A program made the position numbers and the translations under genes. Shown here piece by piece: positions 23,885 to 31,740 of a stretch of DNA of 33,053 nt. Location: positions 1 through 33,053 of the forward strand of contig JAUQPU010000010.1 in NCBI GenBank assembly GCA_030550235.1. Reading direction: 5' to 3'. Origin of the DNA: Thermoproteota archaeon (GTDB lineage Archaea > Thermoproteota > Nitrososphaeria_A > Caldarchaeales > Calditenuaceae). The notes beneath the pieces are model-generated. The model was not told the origin of the DNA. It did not search any database and saw only the letters and a list, made by a program, of their open reading frames with translations. Each line of letters begins with the position of its first letter. Position 1 is the stretch's first letter.

Positions 23885-24436
23885 ATGCCTCTGCTGCCGG
23901 TTGAGCCTCACAGGTTCAGGCTATACAAGGCCTTGCTAGTTGAGAGGTTTACGGCTGGTGCTGGGAAGGTTCTCGAGATTGGGTGCGGTTTGAGATGGTA
24001 TGAGAGCCACTGTAGAGGAGCGGAGTACGTGGGGCTGGACATGGACTCAACCCTGAGGCCCAACGTCCTCGCACATGCGGAGAGCCTGCCATTCCACGAC
24101 TCGTGCTTCGACGTGATTATTATGCTGGATGTCCTCGAGCATGTCGCTGATGCGGAGGCTGCCCTGAGAGAGTGTGTCCGCGTCCTCAAGAGCGGAGGTA
24201 AGCTAGTGATAACGACACCTAATACCCTGGGATTTGGCATCTACGACAGCTACGCTGATAGAACCCATCTACACCACTTCAGCTGGTCCAGCCTCGAGAG
24301 GATGCTTAGAGAGAATGGCCTGCGCGTTGAGAAGCGCATCCCATTGCACCTCCACATATTCTGGCCCCTACGCCTCCTATCCTCCCCCAAACTCATCAAA
24401 TTACAGCAGTCTATCTGCGTGGTGGCAAGGAGATGA
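23885..24436 (+). CDS. Class I SAM-dependent methyltransferase (UbiE/Methyltransf_11 type)
   Basis: A 183-residue small methyltransferase. Motif I is KVLEIGCGLRWYE, the acidic loop is YVGLDMDS, followed by AESLPFHDSCFDVIIMLDVLEHV, and the post-motif region RVLKSGGKLVITTPNT. Such proteins methylate lipids, quinones or small molecules. The stop overlaps the start of the following flippase-like gene (ATGA, 24433-24436), so the two are translationally coupled and probably act on the same lipid-linked or membrane substrate. ATG 23885 has GAGGG five bases upstream. Confidence 0.9.
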   Translation: MPLLPVEPHRFRLYKALLVERFTAGAGKVLEIGCGLRWYESHCRGAEYVGLDMDSTLRPNVLAHAESLPFHDSCFDVIIMLDVLEHVADAEAALRECVRVLKSGGKLVITTPNTLGFGIYDSYADRTHLHHFSWSSLERMLRENGLRVEKRIPLHLHIFWPLRLLSSPKLIKLQQSICVVARR

Positions 24437-25431
24437 AAAAGGCTGGAGAGCTCCTTAAGAGACCCCTGGCCGGCATCATAGCCAGCATAGGCATAACGCT
24501 ACTCATAGTCACCCTTTCAAGAATGCCGCTGGCAACGCTGCTCTCCATCCCTCTTCCCCTCATCCTGCTCTCCCTAGGCCTGTGCGCTTCGAGGCTCCTG
24601 GCTCAGGGATTAAGATTCCACATATTAGTGAGGCACCACTCGAGCGTGCGGATTGGTTTGGGAGAGGCTTTCATGGTCAGGGGTGTAAGCGAGTTTTTCG
24701 CACTCACCACCATCCCCTTCATAGCGGACGAGGTTGTCAGGGCTTGGATACTGACGGATAAGGGCGAGGAGACTGTCACAGCCACCCTGATAGCTTTCGC
24801 CGAGCTGATACTAGACGTGCTTGTCTCTGCCACGATGGCCTTCATAGCTGGAGTGGCGGCCCTAACCCGAGGTGAGATGGGCGTTGCAATGGTCCTGTTC
24901 ACGATACCCGCGTCGCAGCTCGCATTGATTATCACATTGGCCCTGCAGACCAGGCACCACGGGCTCGAGCGGCTGCTCAGCCCAACAGGCTGGCTGAGGA
25001 GGCGAATACCCATAGGCGAGAGGCTGCTCAACATACTCCGACACGTGGGCACAGGCTCTTCAAAATTTCTCGAGGCACTGACCGTAGGGCGGGGTAAAGC
25101 AATCCTAGCAGCACTCCTAGCCGTGACTGTTGCCGTGATGTCCATACCCGCAGTCACACTCTACATCGTCCTCTCTAGGTATACTGTAATAAGCTTCATC
25201 GACGCCCTCTTTGCCTTCCACGCGGGAAATGTCCTCGGCGTCTTGCCCGTGACTGCCGGTGGCTCAGGCCTAACCGAGGCCGGCGCATACCTCTACTCCA
25301 GCAGAATCCTAGAAGTAGATTCGTGGGAGGCCGTCGTCCTATGGCGAATACTAACCTACTACCTAACGATACTGGTGACCGGCGTGATGTTTGCGTATTA
25401 TTCCCAGAGGATGGTCAGGCAGAAGGCTTGA
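24433..25431 (+). CDS. Flippase-like integral membrane protein (LPG synthase TM / UPF0104 family)
   Basis: A 332-residue membrane protein with about eight hydrophobic helices. It has the family layout of the lysylphosphatidylglycerol synthase transmembrane domain: a conserved early region LRFHILVRHHSSVRIGLGEAFMVRGVSEFF, an arginine-bearing VRAW after PFIADEV, and the late PVTAGGSGLTEAGAYLY. Archaeal members often lie beside glycosyltransferases and methyltransferases and are thought to move or modify isoprenoid lipids; direct evidence is thin. Coupled by ATGA overlap to the methyltransferase upstream. Confidence 0.9.
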   Translation: MKKAGELLKRPLAGIIASIGITLLIVTLSRMPLATLLSIPLPLILLSLGLCASRLLAQGLRFHILVRHHSSVRIGLGEAFMVRGVSEFFALTTIPFIADEVVRAWILTDKGEETVTATLIAFAELILDVLVSATMAFIAGVAALTRGEMGVAMVLFTIPASQLALIITLALQTRHHGLERLLSPTGWLRRRIPIGERLLNILRHVGTGSSKFLEALTVGRGKAILAALLAVTVAVMSIPAVTLYIVLSRYTVISFIDALFAFHAGNVLGVLPVTAGGSGLTEAGAYLYSSRILEVDSWEAVVLWRILTYYLTILVTGVMFAYYSQRMVRQKA

Positions 25432-25469
25432 AAAGTGAGAGGAGACGACCGCTTAGTGTTGTCTGTTAG

Positions 25470-26045
25470 CTAGGGGCGCCAACTTTTCACGAGCCGCAAG
25501 GGTGTGTTAGAGGTTCGAGGACTAGCCCCTAGAGCCTTGGACTTTTTTAGCATAGGTGCGCTCAGCCTAGGCGTATACTTGTAGAGCCTGTGCCACTTTC
25601 CATCGCTGCTTGACCAAGCGTCCAAGACCACGACGGGCTGCCACCCCCGGATAGGATAGTTGTGCGTAACTATGACTGCGTCCGCCGGAGCTGTTAAGAG
25701 AATGTGCTCAATCTCCCTCAATGCGTTGCTGGTGAGGTATGCTACGACATGTGTGACCCCCTCCAGGCTGACAGTCCTCACATCCGCGTTGAGGAATGAG
25801 ACATTGCTTAGCCCCAGCATCCTGGCCCTCTTATCCGCCAGCTCTACGAGTTGGGGGTTAAGCTCGACGCCAATAGAGGCGCAGCCATATCTCTTGGCAG
25901 CCTCGATAACCATCCTACCGTCGCCAGATCCTAGGTCAACGAGTACAGAGTTCTCGTCAGGCTCTGCAAAGTCTATGATCTTGCCAACCATATCCCAGCC
26001 TGTTGGGACAAAGGGGTCAAGTCTCGGATGCCTCTTCCCAAGCAT
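25470..26045 (-). CDS. aKMT-like protein lysine methyltransferase (class I)
   Basis: A 191-residue methyltransferase resembling the archaeal lysine methyltransferase aKMT4 of Sulfolobus, a broad-specificity enzyme that methylates chromatin and other proteins. Shared points are the N-terminal DPFVPTGWDMV (aKMT has PYVPTP.KVV), motif I VDLGSGDGR (36-44) with E61 following, the catalytic-region VVAYLTSNALREI, and VIVTHNYPIRGWQP. The C-terminal tail (about 155-191) is Lys/Ser/Arg-rich and longer than in aKMT4. A TATA-like AAATAGTAAAC on the minus strand lies about 20 bases upstream of ATG 26045, predicting a leaderless mRNA. Divergent from the PIN-ATPase gene. Confidence 0.82.
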   Translation of the reverse strand: MLGKRHPRLDPFVPTGWDMVGKIIDFAEPDENSVLVDLGSGDGRMVIEAAKRYGCASIGVELNPQLVELADKRARMLGLSNVSFLNADVRTVSLEGVTHVVAYLTSNALREIEHILLTAPADAVIVTHNYPIRGWQPVVVLDAWSSSDGKWHRLYKYTPRLSAPMLKKSKALGASPRTSNTPLRLVKSWRP

Positions 26046-26135
26046 CCAATCTCTAGGAGTTTACTATTTCTCCTCTTATCCTTATCCTCTCTACCCCGTC
26101 ATTCTCACCCGATATATAGTCCCTAGGTTGAGTTA

Positions 26136-27968
26136 TTGGTTGGTGGGTTGGGCAGGGAGAAGATAGTCCCGGATACGAGTGTCCTGATTAACCAGGTTCT
26201 CTCGTCTATGCTGGAGCGCGGAGAGTTGAGGGATGTGGAGATCGTTATTCCTATGGCGGCTTTGGATGAGCTTCAGGCGCAGGCCTCTCGGGGGAGGGCT
26301 GAGGGGTTTGTCGGCCTAAACGAGGTGAAGCGGGTTAGGGAGCTCGGGGCCTCGCATGGTGTCGAGGTTAGGTTTGCGGGTGAGAGGCCTAGCCTCGAGG
26401 ACATAAGGCTAGCGCGGGGTGGGAGGATAGACGCGCTCATCAGGGATGTCGCCCGCATCGAGGGTGGAACACTCTACACCTCAGACTATGTACAATATCT
26501 CGTCGCGGAGGCTGAGGGAATAGCGGCTAGACACTTCAGGGTGGTGGAACAGAAGAGGGGGCCGCCCTTCCAGCAATACTTCACAGAAGACACGATGAGC
26601 CTCCACTTGAAGGTGGGAGCGCCTCCCATGGCGAAGAGGGGGAGGCCAGGAGGCTTCAGACTAGTCAAGCTGAGGGAGGAGCCCTTCACGAGGGAGGAGG
26701 CAGAGGCCTTGATCAACGATGTCATGTGGCTAACACATCATAGTGAGGACGCTTCGATAGAGATATCGAGGAGCGGGGCATCGGTGATACAGCTAGGCCA
26801 GTATCGGGTCTCGATAACTAGGCCGCCGTTCAGCGATGACATCGAGATAACTGTTGTGAGGCCTATCGCCAAGCTCACGATCTACGATTATCAACTCTCT
26901 GAGAAGCTGTTTCAACGCCTATCCACCAGGGCGGAGGGAATACTCATAGCTGGGCCGCCGGGCTCGGGTAAGACGACATTCGCCTCAAGCCTGGCCGAGT
27001 ATTACTGGAGTCTGGGAAAGATTGTCAAGACATTTGAGTCACCTCGAGACCTGCAGGTAGGCCCAGAGATAACACAGTTCGGGCCACTGGAGGGTGATTT
27101 TGAGAAAAGCGCCGAGATCCTCCTCCTAATCAGGCCTGACTTCACGATATTCGACGAAATGAGGAAGCAGAGAGACTTCCAGGTCTACGTGGATATGAGG
27201 CTGGCGGGCGTTGGGATGGTTGGTGTGATACATGCCAGCGACCCCATAGACGCTATTCAGCGCTTCATCTCAAAGGTCGACCTGGGTCTACTCCCTTACA
27301 TAGTCGACACGGTCATCTTCATTAGAGAAGGCAGGGTTGACAAGGTCTACGAATTGAGACAAACCGTCCGAGTACCCACAGGCATGACGGATAGTGACCT
27401 AGCTAGGCCAATAATTGAGGTCGTCGACCTCGAGACCTCAAAGCTCGAGTATGAGATCTATACCTTCGGGGAGCAAGTTACGGTTGTGAAACTTTCAGAG
27501 TATACAGGTAAGGCTGTTGACGTTAAGAGGACTGTAAACATTGTTTCACGAACTCTGGGGAGGTTCCTTAGGGATTTCCAGGTATCCCTGGAGGATGGGA
27601 AGATCGTGGTTAGGTGTGAGCGGGATGACTTGGCAAAGCTTCTCAGACACCACTCCGGGAGTATTAGGAGGCTCGAGAAGAGACTGGGTGTTGAGATCGA
27701 GTTGGCCCCCAAGCTTTTGACGCTGGGTGAAGAGATAGAGTGTAGCGTGAGCGAGGGTGGTGCCTCGGTTGAGCTCAAGCTGCCGGAGGGGAGGGAGGGT
27801 GAGAGGGTGGCGGTCTACGCTGGGGACCGGTTCATAACCATGGTCACGGTCGGCAAGGGAGGGAGAATAAGGCTCTCGAAGAGAGGTGAGGCTGGCGAGG
27901 AGATCATGAAGAGCTTCCTTAGAGGTGAGAAGATACGGGTATTTAGTGTGGGCCGGGGGGAGACATGA
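26136..27968 (+). CDS. PIN domain - PilT-like ATPase - KH protein (COG1855)
   Basis: A 610-residue archaeal protein. The N-terminal PIN nuclease-like domain (about 8-140) opens with VPDTSVLINQ and has a later acidic TSDYVQ. The central ATPase resembles secretion/PilT ATPases: Walker A GPPGSGKTT (273-281) and Walker B DFTIFDE (335-341), with VGVIHASDPIDAIQRF following. A KH-like RNA-binding segment (about 490-530; HHSGSIRRLEKRLGVEIEL) is followed by a small beta-rich C-terminal domain. The family is widespread in archaea and suspected to act in RNA or ribosome processing. The start is uncertain: TTG 26136 or TTG 26148; a TATA-like GATATATAG near 26115 favours a leaderless TTG 26136. Confidence 0.93.
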   Translation: MVGGLGREKIVPDTSVLINQVLSSMLERGELRDVEIVIPMAALDELQAQASRGRAEGFVGLNEVKRVRELGASHGVEVRFAGERPSLEDIRLARGGRIDALIRDVARIEGGTLYTSDYVQYLVAEAEGIAARHFRVVEQKRGPPFQQYFTEDTMSLHLKVGAPPMAKRGRPGGFRLVKLREEPFTREEAEALINDVMWLTHHSEDASIEISRSGASVIQLGQYRVSITRPPFSDDIEITVVRPIAKLTIYDYQLSEKLFQRLSTRAEGILIAGPPGSGKTTFASSLAEYYWSLGKIVKTFESPRDLQVGPEITQFGPLEGDFEKSAEILLLIRPDFTIFDEMRKQRDFQVYVDMRLAGVGMVGVIHASDPIDAIQRFISKVDLGLLPYIVDTVIFIREGRVDKVYELRQTVRVPTGMTDSDLARPIIEVVDLETSKLEYEIYTFGEQVTVVKLSEYTGKAVDVKRTVNIVSRTLGRFLRDFQVSLEDGKIVVRCERDDLAKLLRHHSGSIRRLEKRLGVEIELAPKLLTLGEEIECSVSEGGASVELKLPEGREGERVAVYAGDRFITMVTVGKGGRIRLSKRGEAGEEIMKSFLRGEKIRVFSVGRGET

Positions 27969-28044
27969 TACATCTATGACACGGGTTAGCTAGGGATAAG
28001 GGGAGGTACACTGAGGGCTGCGGAGGTAAGGTGCTGGCTCCAGC

Positions 28045-28350
28045 ATGGCGCCTGGTGAGGAAGGCCGTTCACGCGGGGGGAAGGAATACAGGTCGAGGCT
28101 CAGAATATACATTGATATCCTGGAGTCCGTCTCCTCACAGGGCACCGCACGGATAACAGTGATCATGAGAGACGCTAACCTATCATACGATAGGCTCGTG
28201 AAGTATTTGGACGAGCTTGTAAGCCGCGGCCTTCTCGAGAAGAGGGGCAACGGCCAGCCCCTCTATATTCTTACGGAGAAGGGGGCTAAGTTTATAGAAG
28301 AATTTAGACGATTCGAGGCACTGGCAAGGGCTTTCGGCATAAAGCTATAG
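28045..28350 (+). CDS. Small winged-helix transcription factor
   Basis: A 101-residue single-domain winged-helix protein. Helices at about 16-32, 40-47 and 48-62 (YDRLVKYLDELVSRGLLEKRG) are followed by a wing (GNGQPLYILTEKGAKFIEEF) and a terminal helix. It fits the archaeal winged-helix group (PF14947-like) of small regulators. The ATG at 28045 is the first start after an in-frame TAA at 28027; GGAGGTAAGGTG lies upstream but at more than the ideal distance. It lies 76 bases after the PIN-ATPase gene and just before pyrB, from which it is separated by a hairpin and T-run, so control of the pyr genes is possible but unsupported. Confidence 0.85.
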   Translation: MAPGEEGRSRGGKEYRSRLRIYIDILESVSSQGTARITVIMRDANLSYDRLVKYLDELVSRGLLEKRGNGQPLYILTEKGAKFIEEFRRFEALARAFGIKL

Positions 28351-28390
28351 TCCACGAGAAAAGCAGATCTCTTCCTGTGGAAATTTTTCT
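28351..28390 (+). terminator. Hairpin plus T-run after the winged-helix gene
   Basis: TCCAC (28351-28355) pairs with GTGGA (28377-28381), and inside it GAGA (28356-28359) pairs with TCTC (28368-28371). A T-run (28384-28388) follows. This is a plausible end for the upstream transcript and lies just before the pyrB TATA-like TATATGCTTAAAT (28393-28405). Confidence 0.4.
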
Positions 28391-28423
28391 AGTATATGCT
28401 TAAATCCACGGTGATGTTACAAG

Positions 28424-29431
28424 TTGGTGGGTTTAGTTTTGCGTTCACCGGCGGGTGGGGGTCGGGAAGGCGACACCCCACTAGCCCTCAAAAATACCAT
28501 CAGGGGGCGGGACATCATCAGTTGCCGGGACCTAAGCCGTGGAGATGCGGAGCTCATCTTCAGCCTAACAGAGGAGGTCGTCTCAGGAGCCGCAAGGCTG
28601 GAGAACACATTGGCGGAGAGAAAGATCGCCTTGATATTCGTCGAGCCCTCAACCAGGACTTTTCAGAGCTTCTACGTCGCGGCAAGATCTCTTGGCGCCG
28701 AGGTCCTCTCTATCCATGACCCAGAGGTCTCCTCGATAGCGAAGGGTGAGACCCTCTATGACACGATGAAGATGATTGAGGGCTATGGTGCGGACTGTAT
28801 TGTTCTGAGGCATCCGGCTAGGGGTGCTGCGAGATTTGCGGCAGAGGTAGCATCTGTGCCCGTTATTAATGCGGGTAGCGGAAGCCAAGAACACCCTACA
28901 CAGGCCCTCCTAGACGTCTTCACCATCAAATCTAAGCTTGGAAGCGTTGATGGCATCAGAGTAGGGATGCTGGGCGACCTCAGATTCTCAAGAACCATCC
29001 CCTCACTCTGCTACCTTCTCTCAAACTACAGCAACGTTAAGACCTACTTCATGGCTCCCCCACTACTCCAGGTGAGGCGGGAGATTGAGCTCTACCTGTC
29101 TGAGAGAGGCGTGGAGTATAGGAAGGTTGTGGAGGTGGATGAGATTAGGGAGGTGATGCCTGAGCTGGACGTCCTTTACGTGACGCGCATCCAGAAGGAG
29201 AGGTTCCCAGACCCCACCGAATATGAGAAGGTTAAGGGCTCATATGTGGTGGATGCTAGGCTCCTCTCCTACGGAAGGAGGGAGCTGGGCGTCATGCATC
29301 CGCTGCCCAGAGTAGACGAGCTCTCACCAGAGGTGGATAAGCTGCCTAACGCCTGGTATTTTGAGCAGGCGAGGAATGGGCTGCCACTGAGGAAGGCTCT
29401 CCTCTACCTTATTCTGGGTGAGGCTGGATGA
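28424..29431 (+). CDS. pyrB: Aspartate carbamoyltransferase, catalytic subunit
   Basis: A 335-residue enzyme that makes carbamoyl aspartate, the committed step of pyrimidine synthesis. Phosphate-loop EPSTRT (S76-T79), KGETLYDT, RHPARGAARF, NAGSGSQEHPTQALLDVFTI, VTRIQKERFPDP and MHPLPRVDEL are all in place. The text after STRT is F80-Q-S-F-Y84, where R-x-S-F-E is usual; the aspartate- and phosphate-binding residues I can see are retained. The start is unusual: no ATG exists, and a 20-residue Gly-rich lead precedes the family N-terminus. TTG 28424 or GTG 28427 fits a leaderless mRNA from the TATA-like box about 26 bases upstream. Its stop overlaps the pyrI start (ATGA). Confidence 0.95.
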   Translation: MVGLVLRSPAGGGREGDTPLALKNTIRGRDIISCRDLSRGDAELIFSLTEEVVSGAARLENTLAERKIALIFVEPSTRTFQSFYVAARSLGAEVLSIHDPEVSSIAKGETLYDTMKMIEGYGADCIVLRHPARGAARFAAEVASVPVINAGSGSQEHPTQALLDVFTIKSKLGSVDGIRVGMLGDLRFSRTIPSLCYLLSNYSNVKTYFMAPPLLQVRREIELYLSERGVEYRKVVEVDEIREVMPELDVLYVTRIQKERFPDPTEYEKVKGSYVVDARLLSYGRRELGVMHPLPRVDELSPEVDKLPNAWYFEQARNGLPLRKALLYLILGEAG

Positions 29432-29904
29432 GCGCCGAGTCCCTCCTAGTCAGGAAGATTGACTGGGGCACCGTCCTTGACCACATACCGGCCTGGAGGG
29501 CGGACCAGGTCGTAAGGCTCCTAAACCTCGAGTCTCTCAAGAGGGATGCCGACGTCTCCGTCATAGTCCTCTACAACGTCCCCAGCAGGAAGCTTGGGAG
29601 GAAGGACATAGTCAAGCTCTATCACTATATGGTGAGTGAGGAGGAAGCCAAGATACTTGCACTTGTCTTCCCCCAGATAACCATCAACTACATCAGGGAC
29701 TGGAAGGTCGAGAAGCACAGCCCAGGCCTGCCGACGGAGATTGTAGGGAAGATTCGCTGCCCCGAGACCACCTGTATTACGAATGTAGAGAGGGAGCCCG
29801 CTACACCCCGCTACATAGTCATGAGGGAGCATGGCGTCATAGCCTGCGAATACTGCGATACGCTGCTTGAGATTGAGAGGATTCCCGACTTTCTCAGAGA
29901 ATAG
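29428..29904 (+). CDS. pyrI: Aspartate carbamoyltransferase, regulatory subunit
   Basis: A 158-residue allosteric subunit that binds nucleotides and joins catalytic trimers through a zinc domain. The N-terminal allosteric domain reads KIDWGTVLDHIPAW...VVRLLNL and RKDIVKLYHYMVSEEEAKILALVFPQITINYI. The zinc ligands are C111-X4-C116 and C140-X2-C143. Translationally coupled to pyrB by the ATGA overlap. Presence of PyrI implies a nucleotide-regulated dodecameric ATCase. Confidence 0.96.
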   Translation: MSAESLLVRKIDWGTVLDHIPAWRADQVVRLLNLESLKRDADVSVIVLYNVPSRKLGRKDIVKLYHYMVSEEEAKILALVFPQITINYIRDWKVEKHSPGLPTEIVGKIRCPETTCITNVEREPATPRYIVMREHGVIACEYCDTLLEIERIPDFLRE

Positions 29905-29915
29905 TGAGCTAGGCC

Positions 29916-30884
29916 TTGGCAGCTTGGAGATTCATAGACCCGCATGTACACTGTAGGGACTGGAGAGAGGCTTACAAGGCGACGATAAGGGAGGTCGTGG
30001 AGCTTGCGAGAAGTCAAGGAGTAGTCGCGATTCTCGACATGCCGAACACCGAGCCACCCATAACTAGCCTAGAGCTTGCGGAGAGGAGAGCTGAGACTGC
30101 GAGAAGCGAGGGCGTGGACAGCGGCTACTATCTATACGCAGCCGCGACTCCGGATGAGGCGCGGCTGGAGGAGGCGCTGGAGGCCGTCAAGAGACTGAGA
30201 CAGGTGGTTGGCCTCAAGCTCTACACCGCTCCGATGAGGGGGCTGGAGGCCCGAGACCTAGAGAGTCAGCGCCTCGTATATAGGAGGCTGTCGGAGCTGG
30301 GCTACCGTGGAGTCTTGGCGGTCCACTGCGAGAAGACGAGCCTCTTCAGGGAGGAGCTCTGGGACCCTTCAAGGCCTTGGACCTGGAACCTCTGCAGACC
30401 GCCGGAGGCTGAGGTAGAGTCTGTCAGGGACCAGATATCCCTCGCAGTCGAGACAGGCTTCTCCGGGACACTCTACATCGTCCACATAAGCAACCCAGCC
30501 TCTATCAGATATGTCAAACAGGCCCGGGAGCAGGGCCTCAGGGTGGTCTGCGGAGTAACGCCACATCATCTTATGCTGAGCTCGGAGGACATGGCCAAGC
30601 CGGGCGGCGTGGCCCTCAAGGTGAATCCTCCCCTGAGGGAGAGGAGACTGGCTGAGGGTCTGCTGGAATGTGTCAAGGCGGGTGATGTCGATTTTCTTGA
30701 GACGGACCACGCCCCACACGCCTCTTGGGAGAAGTATGGGCCTCCATATCTATCGGGGATAAGGAGCCTCGAGAACTATTTGAGATGTCTAAGATGGCTG
30801 GCCGAGAACTCTGTCCCGGATAAAATCCTTCGAGACATGACCTACAATAATTCTAAACGCGTGTTCCCGATGATTGAGGAGTAG
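29916..30884 (+). CDS. pyrC: Dihydroorotase (short amidohydrolase form)
   Basis: A 322-residue amidohydrolase for the third step of pyrimidine synthesis. Metal and catalytic residues: H10-V-H12 in FIDPHVHCRDW, the carboxylated lysine K101 in VGLKLYTAP, H137 in AVHCEKT, H190 in VHISN and D264-H265 in ETDHAPH. It is about 100 residues shorter than usual class I dihydroorotases, lacking the N- and C-terminal beta-sandwich parts. The start is TTG 29916, 11 bases after pyrI; no ATG or GTG precedes the conserved FIDPH. Operon position with pyrBI supports dihydroorotase over other amidohydrolases. Its stop abuts that of the convergent gene. Confidence 0.9.
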   Translation: MAAWRFIDPHVHCRDWREAYKATIREVVELARSQGVVAILDMPNTEPPITSLELAERRAETARSEGVDSGYYLYAAATPDEARLEEALEAVKRLRQVVGLKLYTAPMRGLEARDLESQRLVYRRLSELGYRGVLAVHCEKTSLFREELWDPSRPWTWNLCRPPEAEVESVRDQISLAVETGFSGTLYIVHISNPASIRYVKQAREQGLRVVCGVTPHHLMLSSEDMAKPGGVALKVNPPLRERRLAEGLLECVKAGDVDFLETDHAPHASWEKYGPPYLSGIRSLENYLRCLRWLAENSVPDKILRDMTYNNSKRVFPMIEE

Positions 30885-31727
30885 TTAACTGTCCCTGGTG
30901 ATTGAGGCGGCCTTGAGAGAGTCGAGCATACACTGGTGCCTCTCGCAGAGTCTGCCGCTCTCTATCTGGGCCTCAATCAACTCCTCGTGTGTGTGGGCGT
31001 TGTATAGCCTGCAACTTGGACTGCCGCAGAAGGGATCCCCGAAGATGTAGTAGAATAGACCCATGAGCGTGTAGCCCTTCAAGACCTCTGTGAACCTCTC
31101 GTCATCAAAGCTCAAGACCCTCCTCCCAAGCCTCTGCCTCTCCTCCGCGACTATGAGCTGCTGCATGTCGGGGCCTCTGAAGAGCTGGGCCTTCACATAG
31201 ACCTCGGCGGGTAGGGCTGGGGCCTCTACAAGCCCTGTCGTCGAGATTAGGACCGGGTTGCCCAGGATTATGGTCCTGGCGTGGCCCCTACCCTCACCAA
31301 GCTCCTTAGTGACCAGTAGCCTATGCGTCAGTATTGTGTGGAGGGTCCCGTATCTCCTCTCGGCTTTCGGGATAAGCGAGCTGAGGAGCCTCTGGAGAGC
31401 GTAGCCCTCATAGAGGATACCCCCCACCTTCCTACCAGGGTTGGTGATGGCCTTCTCCTCAAATGCCACCTCGCCGGGCAGAGGCTCACCCACCGGCTCA
31501 CATCCTAGTACATCCACAACCCTCGTCGAGGCAATGGAGTATGCGACGGCCCTCAACTCCACGCCCCAATTCCTCTGCGCGTAGGCTAGGATCTCTTCCC
31601 TGACCTCTACTTTGAAGCGGGGGATTAGGCCTTGGAGATATTCTGCCAGCTCGTCGTATCTGATTGTCCGTGTTGATGGATCTTTGTAGATGTAGAGTTT
31701 GACGCCTCTGTAGGGCTTTAGGGTCAA
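30885..31727 (-). CDS. Archaemetzincin-like (DUF6775-type) protein lacking HEXXH
   Basis: A 280-residue soluble archaeal protein. Its C-terminus aligns by eye with the zinc-finger end of archaemetzincins, HEXXHXXGX3CX4CXM...C...C: here G-x3-C-x4-C (GDPFCGSPSC) is followed by RLYNAHTHEELIEAQIESG and then C-ERHQ-C. The catalytic HEXXH that should precede the glycine is replaced by GLFYY, so it is probably not an active protease unless the HTHEE segment supplies a new metal site. The family matches what I recall as DUF6775, a putative metallopeptidase group; that link is from memory. The start is TTG 31727, the only in-frame start near the conserved N-terminus (VKLYIYKDPSTRT). Thi4 ends upstream in the same direction, 13 bases away, so they may be cotranscribed. 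Confidence 0.72.
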   Translation of the reverse strand: MTLKPYRGVKLYIYKDPSTRTIRYDELAEYLQGLIPRFKVEVREEILAYAQRNWGVELRAVAYSIASTRVVDVLGCEPVGEPLPGEVAFEEKAITNPGRKVGGILYEGYALQRLLSSLIPKAERRYGTLHTILTHRLLVTKELGEGRGHARTIILGNPVLISTTGLVEAPALPAEVYVKAQLFRGPDMQQLIVAEERQRLGRRVLSFDDERFTEVLKGYTLMGLFYYIFGDPFCGSPSCRLYNAHTHEELIEAQIESGRLCERHQCMLDSLKAASITRDS

Positions 31728-31740
31728 GTAGTTTGCCGCG

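Noticed and set aside
27969-28044. Possible C/D box small RNA (ATGATAC, CTGA) after the PIN-ATPase gene
   Set aside because: The C-like and C'-like boxes are too close together and imperfect; no guide-length spacing.
28396-28719. Plus-strand frame starting with ATG overlapping the pyrB start
   Set aside because: Out of frame with pyrB and without family features; pyrB motifs run through the other frame.
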